A stretch of 64,000 nt of DNA. It comes from UBA10428 sp964406315. Its GTDB lineage: Bacteria > Bacteroidota > Bacteroidia > Bacteroidales > UBA10428. The translations under genes and the position numbers were made by a program. Below the pieces are notes generated by a model. That model was not told where the DNA came from and did no database searches. It saw nothing but the letters and a program-made list of their open reading frames with translations. Below, in pieces: positions 1-9,900 of the stretch. Numbering within the stretch: the first letter of the stretch is position 1; each line of letters opens with the position of its first letter. Location: assembly GCA_964406315.1 (NCBI GenBank), contig CAYORG010000009.1, positions 18,299-82,298 on the forward strand, read 5' to 3'.

Positions 1-153
1 TACGCGCAAAGAAATCCATCGGTCTTCTTCAGGAAGATAGAATTTCTTATCGAACAAATTGGGATAAAACTTTCTCTTGGTGCGTTTCTTCGAATGTGAC
101 ACGTTATTCCCGAACGTTGTTCTCTTCCCTGTTATCTGACAAATCCTTGACAT
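1..153 (-). CDS. rpmB: 50S ribosomal protein L28 (partial, N-terminal 51 residues)
   Basis: Ribosomal protein L28, a component of the large subunit. The reverse strand reads ATG at 151-153 and continues open to the window edge for 51 codons. It starts MSRICQITGKR and continues with GNNVSHSKKRTKR and DRWISLR, which are typical L28 signatures. The C-terminal part lies outside the window. It lies 84 bp downstream of cinA on the same strand, an arrangement common in Bacteroidota. It is too close to the edge for a long ORF call, but the identity is clear. Confidence 0.95.
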   Translation of the reverse strand, partial: MSRICQITGKRTTFGNNVSHSKKRTKRKFYPNLFDKKFYLPEEDRWISLRV

Positions 154-237
154 TTTGCTATCGATTTATGCTATTTTTTTAACAGTTCGCAAAGTACGCT
201 AAATTATTTTAATTTATCAAACAAATTATTCAATATT

Positions 238-1485
238 TTAACACCCCTGAATGAGCGCATTGCGCAGCATATTCAATGCATAAAGAGAGGCTTTGGTAAT
301 ATTTCTTCCGCGATGATCTCCAAGCAAAAATTTCTTTGAGATTACCTGCCATGGAGTTGCTATGGCAATCCATGTTGTACCTACAGGTTTTTCTTTTGTA
401 CCTCCCTCCGGACCAGCTATTCCCGATGTTGAAATGGCATAATCCGTCTCAAATTTTGCCTGTATGCCTTTGGCCATTTGCTCAACGACTTCCCTGCTAA
501 CAGCTCCGTTGGTTCGAAGATCATGTTCCTGAACACCCAGAACATTTGTCTTAATCTCATTGGAATACGCCGTAACTGATCCCTTAAAATAAGCCGATGA
601 ACCCGGAACACCGGTAATCATATGTGCAATATTGCCACCGGTGCAACTCTCTGCTAACGAAAGAGTTGCTTGCTTTCCCAGCAACAACTTACCAACAACC
701 GATGCCAGCGTATCATCATCAAATCCGAAGATGTTCTTTTCACCGACCAGATTCATCAATTCAACAAGTTTCTTCTCCAGCAGATTTTCAATTCTTTTTT
801 TTTCACTTCCCGAAACAGACAGACGCAATCTCAACAACCCAGGACTCGGTAAATAGGCAAGTGTAACATTCTCAGTCAATGTTTTTTCCCAACTTTCAAG
901 AGTATCAGCCATAACCGATTCTGCCACTCCTGTTGTAAGAACTGTTCTGTGTAACCTGTTGGGCAACGAAAATTCTTTGTGCAATAAGGGAATGACTTCT
1001 TCTTTGATAAGAGCTTTCATTTCGTATGGAACTCCGGGCAAGGAAATGATCATTGTATTACCTTTCCTGAATACCATTCCCGGAGCACTGCCGTTCCGAT
1101 TGATGAGAACTTTACAATTCTCAGGAACTTCGGCTTGTTTGGTATTTCTCTGCGTGACCTTCACTCCTCTTGACGAAAGAAAATCCCGAATGTGCCTGAG
1201 AGATTCTTCATGAATAGCAAGCTTACTATTGAAATAGGCAGCAAGTGTATTCTTCGTAATGTCATCATTGGTTGGTCCGAGACCACCCGTAAGTATAACT
1301 ATATCAGAATTTTGTATAGAATCATCTAAAGTCTTACTTATATCGAAAGCTGCATCAGCAATCGAATGAATCATGCGCACCCTGATGCCATTGGAATTCA
1401 ATTCCGAAGCAATAAAAGCCGAGTTAGTATCTGCAACCTGGCCTATCAATATCTCATCACCTATGGTAATTATATCTGCGTACAA
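238..1485 (-). CDS. cinA: CinA family protein (nicotinamide-nucleotide amidohydrolase / competence-damage inducible protein A)
   Basis: A cytoplasmic two-domain CinA protein. The N-terminal molybdopterin-binding-like (MoCF) domain (about residues 4-170) begins with ADIITIGDEIL and has the GGLGPTNDD loop. The C-terminal CinA domain (about 255-410) has LSLAESCTGG, VTAYSNEIK and TSGIAGPEGG, as in nicotinamide-nucleotide deamidases such as PncC. At 415 aa it is full length for the fused form. In this family the C-terminal domain hydrolyses NMN to nicotinate mononucleotide, and the N-terminal domain has been linked to ADP-ribose pyrophosphatase activity. It is followed by rpmB on the same strand. 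The start at 1485 fits the conserved N-terminus. Confidence 0.93.
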   Translation of the reverse strand: MYADIITIGDEILIGQVADTNSAFIASELNSNGIRVRMIHSIADAAFDISKTLDDSIQNSDIVILTGGLGPTNDDITKNTLAAYFNSKLAIHEESLRHIRDFLSSRGVKVTQRNTKQAEVPENCKVLINRNGSAPGMVFRKGNTMIISLPGVPYEMKALIKEEVIPLLHKEFSLPNRLHRTVLTTGVAESVMADTLESWEKTLTENVTLAYLPSPGLLRLRLSVSGSEKKRIENLLEKKLVELMNLVGEKNIFGFDDDTLASVVGKLLLGKQATLSLAESCTGGNIAHMITGVPGSSAYFKGSVTAYSNEIKTNVLGVQEHDLRTNGAVSREVVEQMAKGIQAKFETDYAISTSGIAGPEGGTKEKPVGTTWIAIATPWQVISKKFLLGDHRGRNITKASLYALNMLRNALIQGC

Positions 1486-1615
1486 TACAACTTAATTTTT
1501 ACAATTCATCATGATTCCTATTGCCATCAGGTAAAAATTCGAAGAGAATTTTACTGTAAATGGATTCATTATTTTGCAAAAATAAGGAAATAAGCGTATT
1601 GCTTCTGCCTGTTCT

Positions 1616-1655
1616 GAAAATAAAAATTCCGGCTGCTCTAAAGGCCTGCCGGAAT
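1616..1655 (-). terminator. Rho-independent terminator of the small lipoprotein gene
   Basis: Read on the minus strand, ATTCCGGC pairs with GCCGGAAT (arms at 1648-1655 and 1626-1633) and is followed by TTTTTATTTT (1616-1625). It lies about 30 bp downstream of the stop codon of the 1684-1923 gene. Confidence 0.75.
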
Positions 1656-1683
1656 CTTCATAAAGGAATACTGTAACCTATTA

Positions 1684-1966
1684 CTAATTGGAACAATCAA
1701 CATTATCAATAGCATCCTGGTATTCTTGTCTTTGTGCTGGTGTTAATGTTGTTGCACAGCCATTTAAATAATCCTCCGCAGCTTGTATAAATGCCTCACA
1801 ATTTTCCTGCGTTGGATTCATCAGGTATTCCTGATATGTATTTATAAAAGCATTTCCAAGCTCTTCACAATTAACGGCAATATCATCTGATTTTTTGCAG
1901 GAACTGAATAATAACAACACCATGGTTATCAGGACTACGGTATAAAAAAGAAATACATTTTTTCAT
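1684..1966 (-). pseudogene. Small lipoprotein whose start is out of frame by one base in an A6 tract
   Basis: The open frame from ATG 1923 gives 79 aa starting MVLLLFSSCKKSDD: a lipobox (FSSC) followed by a Lys/Asp-rich stretch like Bacteroidota surface-export signals, but with almost no n-region. A normal start, ATG AAAAAA TGT (codon at 1964-1966), lies 43 bp upstream in another frame. If the A6 run (T6 on the plus strand, 1958-1963) were A5, the gene would read MKNVFLFYTVVLITMVLLLF into the lipobox, a perfect signal peptide. So this is a real lipoprotein with a one-base frameshift, a sequencing error, or slippage-dependent expression. The mature part is Cys- and Glu-rich, about 70 aa, of unknown function. 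A terminator follows. Confidence 0.6.
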
Positions 1967-2189
1967 AAATATTGAATTTTAGTTTACCATTTGTTCATTT
2001 ACTGGCTTATTCATCCGGAATTCATAGTAATATTAAAAAACAATGAAATACTTTTCTTTACCAGTTTAGTATTTCTTGCCGGTTAATTAGTATGCAAAAG
2101 GTATGAGTTAGAATTCAGAATAAGTGAAGGATTGAAATGCATGAACCACACTCACAACGACCAGACAAGGTATCAAAAAGGTATTGTAT

Positions 2190-3506
2190 TTATCTTTTTT
2201 TAAGAGCCCTGATCCTTTGCATCAGTGTAGGATGCGAATAATGAAAGAAAACATAAACAGGGTGAGGCGTAAGATTGCTTAAGCTTTTTGTGGATAATTT
2301 TTTCAGTGCGCTGATCAGATATTTTGCATCGTAATGTTTCCTGGTAAAACGATCTGCCTGGTATTCATGAGACCGGGAAAGAAGGTTTAAGGCCAGTCCG
2401 ACAACGGTTGAAATAGGACTGTAAATTATTCCAAAAGCAAGGATTACCATATGAATGCTATGAACCTTGGCACCCAGGGCCCAGGATAACATGGGATTTA
2501 CCGTAAACAACGAAAAAACATACAATGTGATCCCGGTTTGAACAACACCCAACAAGATATTTAACCTGGAATGTTTTTTCTTGTAATGACCAATTTCATG
2601 TGCAAGTACGGCAACAATTTCATCAATCGAAAGATCATCAATCAACGTATCGTACAATACAATTCGTTTCTCAGAACCCAAACCTGTAAAATAGGCATTT
2701 GCTTTGGTAGAGCGTTTGGATCCGTCAATAACAAAGACATTTTCCAGTTTAAAATCCACTTTGTTACAAAAATTGCTGATAGCCTTACGAAGAGGTCCTT
2801 CTTCCAATGGAGTTTGCTTATTAAATAATGGCACAATAAGCGTGGAGGAAAACATATTAATAAACAACATAACCCCCGATACTGCGATCCATGCATATAC
2901 CCAAAACATTTGCCTGGTAAGAAGATAAAACCAGATGATCAAAGCCGTTATTCCGCCTCCCAAAATGGCAGCTACAAGCCATCCTTTGATCTTATCAAGA
3001 AAAAAAGTCTTTAAGGTTGTTTTATTAAATCCGAACTTTTCTTCAATTACGAAGGTATCATAGAGTGCAAAAGGTGTATTAAGTATATCGGAAGCAAGCA
3101 TAATGAATGCAAAAAACAGTAAGGCCACCAACAGAGGATTGGATGTTATGGTTCGTGTCAATTGATCTACATAACCAAATACATGAAATACCAGGATAGT
3201 TACAATCAGAACAAAGCTGTACGTACTTGTAATGAGCGAAAACCGCTCATTCACCATCTTGTATTTCTGTGACTTTTTATACTGCCTGGAATCATATACA
3301 TCCTTCACTTCATCCGGCAATTCTGCATTGTATCTTTTCGAATTCAAAAAGGAAAGAATACGCTCCAAAATAAAATTGAACACGATTATGCTCATAATAA
3401 GAATAAACGGAGCATTGTAACCGCAGGTAAGATGATGCTCCCACAATCCTTTAAAAAACTTTCCAACAAAAAGGATGATCAACATTGCGTTTCGTAATAT
3501 AAGCAT
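2190..3506 (-). CDS. M48 family metallopeptidase (Ste24/CAAX-protease type)
   Basis: A multi-pass membrane zinc protease. Several hydrophobic helices surround the HExxH motif in AVLAHEIGHYKKKH (about residue 300), and a further Glu follows in SRSHEYQADRF, completing the M48 metal site. At 438 aa it is slightly longer than usual for Bacteroidota Ste24-like proteins (about 410). The family N-terminus usually begins shortly before the ERxLxxLN segment, so the first 20-37 residues may be over-extended; the internal Met near 3395 is an alternative. The family acts on prenylated or membrane substrates, but the bacterial substrate is not known. It stands alone, followed by a repeat-rich spacer upstream. 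Confidence 0.85.
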   Translation of the reverse strand: MLILRNAMLIILFVGKFFKGLWEHHLTCGYNAPFILIMSIIVFNFILERILSFLNSKRYNAELPDEVKDVYDSRQYKKSQKYKMVNERFSLITSTYSFVLIVTILVFHVFGYVDQLTRTITSNPLLVALLFFAFIMLASDILNTPFALYDTFVIEEKFGFNKTTLKTFFLDKIKGWLVAAILGGGITALIIWFYLLTRQMFWVYAWIAVSGVMLFINMFSSTLIVPLFNKQTPLEEGPLRKAISNFCNKVDFKLENVFVIDGSKRSTKANAYFTGLGSEKRIVLYDTLIDDLSIDEIVAVLAHEIGHYKKKHSRLNILLGVVQTGITLYVFSLFTVNPMLSWALGAKVHSIHMVILAFGIIYSPISTVVGLALNLLSRSHEYQADRFTRKHYDAKYLISALKKLSTKSLSNLTPHPVYVFFHYSHPTLMQRIRALKKR

Positions 3507-4311
3507 TCGTTATACTATCCAAAAAAACCAAAAATAGTAAAATACTTGTATTTATCTATTGATAAATGAGGTGGTGAGGCGATTAGTTGTAAGTTTAGAG
3601 TTTCTTGTTTGTTTGGTTCAGGAGTTGCTGGTTGCTTGTTGGAAAGTGACGGGAGGTTGAGTTGTCAATGTTTAACTGTTGAATCGTGTAACTGTTGGAC
3701 TGGTGATTGGTGATTGGTGATAAGTTAATTATTTATAAATATTTACGATTCAATAGTTACACAACCGATACCGATGAAAATCGGGAGAGCTCGACGAAGT
3801 CAATTAAACCCATCCATCACACAAGCCATGTTTTCGAACCGCTCCCAATACGGTTCGACATTCTTTTTTATCTTCCACACAAAAAAGAATGCAAAAAAGG
3901 TCACCGTTCCATAAAAATCACTTGAATTACTACGGAAGGCTTTCTCCCTGCGGAACCCAAACTCACTCCTCCTTCGTCGTCGCTCAGACAGGGTTCCTCC
4001 AAAGCCACCGCAACGAAATCCTTCCTTGAATTCATAGATGATTTTTATCAGACGGCCTTTATTTTGTTTCAATGGTCATAGCCAAAAGAGTTAACAAGTC
4101 TCTAATCTAAAGTTTTCTGTTAAACAGTTCCACGATTAAACAGTTAAACCAGTAACCCAACAACCTAATAACCTAAAAACCATCTCATCTTCTCACTCTC
4201 TCACATTCCCGTTTTCTCAACTTTTTAATATCTAAACGTCTCAACTACTAAACTGATCACAGTTCACGATTCACGATTTACGAATTACGATTTACGAATT
4301 ACGGGAAAGAA
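3507..4311. other. Repeat-rich intergenic region without a credible gene
   Basis: About 800 bp between the M48 protease and fabG. It holds the 337-bp repeat copy 1 (3801-4137) flanked by degenerate low-complexity sequence made of recurring short words. The left flank contains GTTTAACTGTTGAATCGTG (3670-3688). The right flank contains its reverse complement with one mismatch (4131-4149), so the block looks bounded by 19-bp inverted repeats. To the right are runs such as CTCATCTTCTCACTCTCTCAC and CACGATTCACGATTTACG (4185-4300). The long minus-strand frame at 3800-4072 falls almost entirely inside the repeat and is not called a gene. Confidence 0.7.
3801..4137 (-). repeat. 337-bp dispersed repeat, copy 1, with two adjacent hairpins
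   Basis: The sequence matches copy 2 (54876-55212) over 337 bp with no mismatch that I could find; the offset is a constant 51075. It contains two perfect inverted repeats next to each other: TCGAACCG (3834-3841) with CGGTTCGA (3851-3858), and CATTCTTTTTT (3859-3869) with AAAAAAGAATG (3881-3891). A third, diverged copy starts at the right end of the window. No transposase is linked to it. The strand is arbitrary, set by the longest frame, which may be non-coding. Confidence 0.85.
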
Positions 4312-5058
4312 TCAGGTTTTCATTGCACCGCAGATGTTTATCACCTGACCACTTACATAAGATGATAAATCGGAAGCCAGAAACAGGCAGACATTGGCAA
4401 CTTCCTCGGGTGTACCTCCCCTTTTCATCGGAATAAATTGCTCCCATGCCTTGCGCTGCTCTTCTGATAGTCGGGCAGTCATCTCTGTAATTATAAATCC
4501 CGGAGCAACGGCATTACACCTGATATTTCTTGAACCCAGCTCCTGTGCTATTGATTTTGTAAATCCAATGATTCCGGCTTTGGATGCAGAATAATTTGCC
4601 TGACCTACATTGCCATGAACGCCAACAACCGAACTTAAATTCACAATGGAGCCCTTTTTGTTTTTAAGCATAGTACGCTGCACTGCCTTCGTGAAATTGA
4701 ATACGGACTTAAGATTTACTCTAATTACAGTATCCCACTGCTCCTCTGTCATTCGCATAAGAATGGTATCCATTGTTATTCCGGCATTGTTTATTAAAAT
4801 ATCTATGGTCCCAAAATCATTGAGAATATCATTCACTACTTTTTCAGTATCTGTAAAATTGCTGGCATCGGAAGCATATCCTCTGACCTTAACATGCATG
4901 CCTTCAATTTCTTTAACAAGGGATTGCGTGTTTTCATCAAGGTGAAGGTCAGTAAATGCAATGTTGCAACCTTCCTGAGCAAACCGAATGGCAATTGCCC
5001 GTCCTATACCCCGGGCAGCTCCGGTTATTATGGCTGTTTTTCCATCAAGTAGTTTCAT
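4312..5058 (-). CDS. fabG: 3-oxoacyl-[acyl-carrier-protein] reductase
   Basis: An NAD(P)H-dependent short-chain dehydrogenase that reduces 3-ketoacyl-ACP in fatty acid synthesis; cytoplasmic. It has the Rossmann TGAARGIGRA near the N-terminus, NNAG in the middle, and the catalytic Ser-Tyr-Lys set (NLSS near 139, YSASK near 152-156). The C-terminal DLSSYVSGQVINICGAM is classic FabG. Its 248 aa is the family length. It is monocistronic here, without acpP or fabF beside it, so a related SDR role cannot be excluded, but the sequence is closest to FabG. Confidence 0.9.
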   Translation of the reverse strand: MKLLDGKTAIITGAARGIGRAIAIRFAQEGCNIAFTDLHLDENTQSLVKEIEGMHVKVRGYASDASNFTDTEKVVNDILNDFGTIDILINNAGITMDTILMRMTEEQWDTVIRVNLKSVFNFTKAVQRTMLKNKKGSIVNLSSVVGVHGNVGQANYSASKAGIIGFTKSIAQELGSRNIRCNAVAPGFIITEMTARLSEEQRKAWEQFIPMKRGGTPEEVANVCLFLASDLSSYVSGQVINICGAMKT

Positions 5059-5307
5059 TGAAATAAAATATGGTTAAACATTTGATTTTTAAAATAAACG
5101 AATGCAAGCACTTGTTACACTCGTTCTCACATGAATTATTTGAATCAGCGGGTAAAATAAATAAAGTTCCTTCAATAATTCAAAGATTTGTTTAAATAAT
5201 GAATCTGACAATTTATCCATAAAAAACAGAGAACTATCAAATTTGAAAACTATCTGTCCTTTCTAACGTAAATTCTAATAACGAACATGAAATCAATACA
5301 AATTACT

Positions 5308-5853
5308 ATGAAAACCAAATTATCTATCCCTTCTCTGTTGTTATTATCGGTTATTTTGATTACCACAAAATCACTGACCGCACAACAAACTCTGCAGGTT
5401 TCCAATGCAGAACGTTTTATAGCTTATAGCCTGTATAATTTTTCAAAATTGATCGATTGGCCCAACAGTTCATCGGCTACTGTTTTCCAGATCGCTGTTG
5501 TTGGTGATAAAAGGGTATATACTGAACTTGAGAATTTGGCAATCAATAAAAAAGTAGGCAATGCTTCTTATAATATTGTCTATTGCAAAACCACCGATGA
5601 TCTTAATGGAAACAATCAGATCGTATACCTCGACAATCTGAATAGCAGCAAAGTACAGGAACTGGCTGGTAAAAGCAAAGGCGGTGTTCTTTATGTAACT
5701 GAAAGACGAGGTATGACAACAAAAGGATCAACCATAAGCTTTATGACAAATGACAAGGGTGCCATGGGATTTGAAATTGCAAAAGAAAATGCTGTGAAAA
5801 GCAAACTGTCTATCCGTGCACAATTGGAACGATTGGCAACAAGAGTAATTTAA
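5308..5853 (+). CDS. YfiR family (DUF4154) secreted protein
   Basis: A periplasmic protein with signal peptide MKTKLSIPSLLLLSVILI ending near TAQQ. The following domain has the YfiR pattern: an N-terminal FIAYSLYNFSKLIDWP segment, FQIAVVGD, a Lys-Lys-Val-Gly strand, NQIVYLDNL, and a C-terminal GFEIAKENAVKSKLSI. In Pseudomonas, YfiR holds the diguanylate cyclase YfiN inactive. Here no cyclase gene is adjacent, so only the family is called. An ATG 21 bp upstream (5287) would lengthen the n-region; 5308 gives the better signal peptide. A strong terminator follows at 5895. Confidence 0.75.
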   Translation: MKTKLSIPSLLLLSVILITTKSLTAQQTLQVSNAERFIAYSLYNFSKLIDWPNSSSATVFQIAVVGDKRVYTELENLAINKKVGNASYNIVYCKTTDDLNGNNQIVYLDNLNSSKVQELAGKSKGGVLYVTERRGMTTKGSTISFMTNDKGAMGFEIAKENAVKSKLSIRAQLERLATRVI

Positions 5854-5894
5854 TCCGCAGGGGGAAAAATACTTTCTATCCACAAGCAATTGGG

Positions 5895-5925
5895 AAAAAG
5901 CTGTCAGATGACGGCTTTTTTTTTT
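5895..5925 (+). terminator. Rho-independent terminator after the YfiR-like gene
   Basis: AAAAAGCTGTC-AGAT-GACGGCTTTTTTTTTT: a 6-bp stem with one G-U pair, A/T extension and a T10 tail, 42 bp after the stop codon. The A tract on the left also allows it to stop transcripts from the opposite strand (sucD). Confidence 0.85.
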
Positions 5926-5934
5926 ACAGGCCTT

Positions 5935-6807
5935 TCATTTTGCCAATACTTCAGCCATGCCTGATCCTATATCTGCAGGAGATTCCACAACAAATATACC
6001 GCATTCCTTCATAACTGCTATTTTGGCTGCTGCTGTATCTTCAGCACCTCCTATTATTGCGCCTGCATGCCCCATTTTTCTGCCTTTTGGAGCAGTCCTG
6101 CCGGCAATAAATCCAACCACCGGTTTTGTTCCATGTTCTTTTATCCACCTTGCCGCATCAGACTCCATGCTGCCTCCAATTTCACCAATCATAACAATCC
6201 CTTCTGTTTCAGGATCATCCATAAACAATTTTATGGCATCCAGAATAGTTGTGCCAACAATCGGATCCCCTCCGATACCAATGCAAGTAGATTGGCCCAA
6301 TCTCTCTTTAGTTATCTGGTCAACAGCTTCGTATGTCAGAGTGCCTGATCTTGATACTATTCCCACAGAACCTTTTTGATGGATAAATCCAGGCATAATT
6401 CCGATTTTTGTTTCATCAGGAGTAATTATACCGGGACAATTTGGGCCGATAAGTCGGGTTTGACTGCTATGTAAAAAATGTTTTACACGGATCATATCAT
6501 TTATAGGAATTCCCTCGGTTATGCATACGACAACCTTAATGTTTGCATCTGCAGCCTCCAGTATTGCATCGGCAGCGAAGGCAGGAGGAACAAAAATAAC
6601 AGATACATCGGCATCTGTAGCGATTACTGCTTCCTGAACAGTATTAAATACCGGCACACTAAGGTGTTTCTGTCCCCCTTTACCGGGTGTAACACCTGCA
6701 ACTATTGTTGTACCATACTCCTGCATTTCACGGGTATGAAAACTTCCTTCAGAGCCGGTAATGCCCTGTACAATAACCCTTGAATTCCTGTTAACCAATA
6801 CACTCAT
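5935..6807 (-). CDS. sucD: Succinyl-CoA synthetase alpha subunit
   Basis: The alpha subunit of succinate-CoA ligase (TCA cycle), cytoplasmic. It holds the CoA-binding domain (ITGSEGSFHTREM, VTPGKGGQ) and the phosphohistidine loop MGHAGAIIGG with the active His near residue 247. The chosen start MSVLVNRNSR (6807) gives 290 aa, the family length; an upstream ATG at 6837 would add ten unconserved residues. The beta subunit gene sucC is not adjacent, as is usual in Bacteroidota. Its 3' end faces the YfiR gene across a shared terminator. Confidence 0.93.
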   Translation of the reverse strand: MSVLVNRNSRVIVQGITGSEGSFHTREMQEYGTTIVAGVTPGKGGQKHLSVPVFNTVQEAVIATDADVSVIFVPPAFAADAILEAADANIKVVVCITEGIPINDMIRVKHFLHSSQTRLIGPNCPGIITPDETKIGIMPGFIHQKGSVGIVSRSGTLTYEAVDQITKERLGQSTCIGIGGDPIVGTTILDAIKLFMDDPETEGIVMIGEIGGSMESDAARWIKEHGTKPVVGFIAGRTAPKGRKMGHAGAIIGGAEDTAAAKIAVMKECGIFVVESPADIGSGMAEVLAK

Positions 6808-6977
6808 TTCAAAATATTGCTTGTGTCCGGGAGCCAAAAATAGACGTTATTCTTGTTTTTTCAAAAGAATAGTCCCTCCGGAAAAACAGAATTGAGAATT
6901 GGATTAGCATAAGTTCGAAATATACCCGAAACAGATCAAATGTAGAAAATGTGTATTCCAGTGTATTTACCAAATGT

Positions 6978-9900
6978 TTATTTAAGGTGTTTCGCAACCA
7001 GTTTATACAAATCCTTACTTGCTAGGGGTTTTGATATGAAATCAAGAAAGCCGACATCTTTGATTTTTCTTATTTCATCGGAAAAGGCATAGGCTGTTTG
7101 AGCTATTACAGGGATCTTTATTTTTAATTTTCTAAGTTCTTTTAAAGCTTCCATGCCGTTCATTACAGGCATTTTAATATCCATCAGAATCAAATCAATG
7201 TCAGGATTCTCCAAATACATTTCAATGCCCTGTTTTCCGTTCTGAGCAAAAAGAATTTTAGCATTTGTTTTCGAAAGGACTTTGTTCAAATAGGAGTAAT
7301 TTGCATAATCATCTTCAACTATCAGGATTGTTTTATTCTTCAGAACAGGTATTTCCTGACTATCCGGAAGATCTGCACCTGTTATATCCACTTTGGAAAA
7401 ATGATCAAGAGGAATGGTAAACTTAAATATTGAACCTTCATCAGGCAGAGATTCAACCCATATTTTTCCTTTTAACAGTTCTATAAGATGCTGGCAGATC
7501 GTCAGTCCCAGACCTGCACCCCTGTATAAATAGTCTCTGTCATCTTCCACTTTTCTGAATCTCTGGAAAATAATTTTCTGATCTTCTTTTTTAATTCCAA
7601 TACCGGTATCTTTTACAAAGAATTCCAAATAATTTGTATCCTCTTTGGAAATATGACAACCCACTTCAATATACCCTTCGTCAGTGAATTTGATAGCATT
7701 GTTGATTAAATTAGACAGGATTTGTTTCAGGCGCATTTCATCCGTTTTAACTACCAGCGACCGGATACTTCTATCTATATTTATTCTGAAATCAATCTTT
7801 TTATCCTCCTCCTTGGGTTTTTGTCTTTTAATCTCCAGATTGTATATTTTCTCAAGCTCATTGAATATGCTGTTGATAAAGACATCATTTATATGTATAT
7901 CCAGATGCCTTGCTTCAATTTTAGAGAAATCAATGATGTCATTGATTAAATTCAGCAATGTATTGCTGCTACTGTCAATGATTGTTTTAAATGTTTGTCT
8001 CTCATTATCGTTGATCTCAGGATCAAAAAACAGACCTGTAAAGCCAATAATCGAGTTCAGAGGAGTTCTTATCTCATGGGATAGATTTGCAAGGAAAGAA
8101 GATTTTAACTGATCAGATTCTTCAGCTTTTTCCTTTGCAATGATGAGTTCCTTGGTCCGTTCATCAACAAGCTCTTCAAGTTTATTCCGGTATTGTGTCA
8201 ACTCTTCGTAAGCTTTCTCAACCTTGCTCTTTTGTTCTTCAAGAAGTTCTTTCTGCACACTTATTTCTTCGGTTTTGCTCTGGATTTCTTTATTTTGCGT
8301 CAGGATCTCCTCATTCTGTACCAAAATACGATTGTGTTTTTCTACGAGCTCTGTATTTAATGCCGACAACTCACGGGTTCTGTTCCGTACCCTCTCCTCA
8401 AGGATTACATTCTGATTTTTCAGCAAATTGATCCTGAATAAATAGTAGGATAGTGCAACGGACAGGATACCCAGAACCAGTAAAATTCTGAACCACCATG
8501 TTTTCCAGAATGGCGGTGAAATAATTAATTTTATAGAAGTCCCCTCTTCGTTCCAATAGCCATCGTTATTCGATGCTTTGACTCTAAATGTATAGGTTCC
8601 GGGGTCAAGATTTGTATATGTGGCTTCCCGTTTGTTTCCCACTCCCACCCAATCAGCATCAAAACCTTCCATTTTGTAAGTATATTGATTGTTCTCATTC
8701 GCGATATAATTTATCGCCACAAATTCGAAGGATAGGATATTCTGATCATATTTCAGATGGATTTTTGATGTCTGACTTATATTTTTAGTAAGAATGGAAT
8801 TGTATTCCCCTACCGAAACAGGTTTATTGAACAATTTAAAGCCAGTAATATATATTTCAGGAATCCGTTTGTTGTCTTTGATCTCATCAGGATCGAACAC
8901 AACAATTCCTTTTTCGCAACCAAATATCAATTCTCCGTCATGAGTCTTACAGGCAGAACGTTCCCAGAAAAAGATATCCTGTAAATTGTCCGATTGATTG
9001 TAATTTCTAAAATCAGCAGCAATTTTTTTGGTCAGCGTATCATATCTATACCTCATTCGTGAAAGTCCGTAGGCCGTGCTTATCCACAATTCACCCGGTT
9101 TGTGTTCAAGAATGGCTTTGATCTGGTTGCTTGGCAATCCATTCTTTTCATAAAAGGGGTAAAATACATTGTTTATCCTGTCGAAAAAACTCAAACCAAA
9201 GGAGGTTCCAATCCATAAATTTAAATTTGAGTCTTCAAATATTACTGAAATATAATTATTGCAAATGCTGAGTGAATCGTTTTCGTAATGATAATAATTC
9301 CTGAATTCTTCTGTTTGTGGATTGAATTCCGATAATCCCGAAGGTGTGGGAATCCAAAGTATACCCTTATGATCGATCAGCACCTGGAATGCATAATTGT
9401 CTGCAAGACTTTTATCCAAACGGGTTTCATCCTGTCTGTAGCATTTGGATTCTTTTGTTTCAGGATTGAATTTGTATAAACCTATTCCATGACAAATCAA
9501 CCATAAATTTTCCTCTTTATCTTCTTCAATAGACCGTACATCAGGTCGTTTGTTGTCTCTTCCCATACCGAAAGAAATCGGGTAGGATGTGAATTTCTCA
9601 GTACCGGGTTTAAGTTTTTGAAAATTCCCTAAATATGTACCAAACCACAGATTATTTTTACTGTCTTCAAAGATTTTGTAAACCGATCCATAGCCCAGTG
9701 AACCACGATCATTGGTTTTGGGCATAAAAAGTTTACGTTCTCCTGTTTGTGTATTTATAAAATTGACTCCAAGATCGAAAGATCCCAGCCACAAATTGCC
9801 TTCATGATCCTCCTCAATAGCGTTTATGTTTACTATATCCAGAGTAATTCCTTTGCTGAAAGTATTGTAATTCCTGAAAGCCTTTCCGGAAACGGCAAGG

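Noticed and set aside
3800..4072. 90-aa minus-strand ORF (GTLSERRRRRSEFGF) repeated at 54758-55147
   Set aside because: It is coextensive with the dispersed repeat, runs through both hairpins, has no ribosome-binding or promoter support, and its second copy reads on into unrelated sequence. Identity of copies gives no coding signal.
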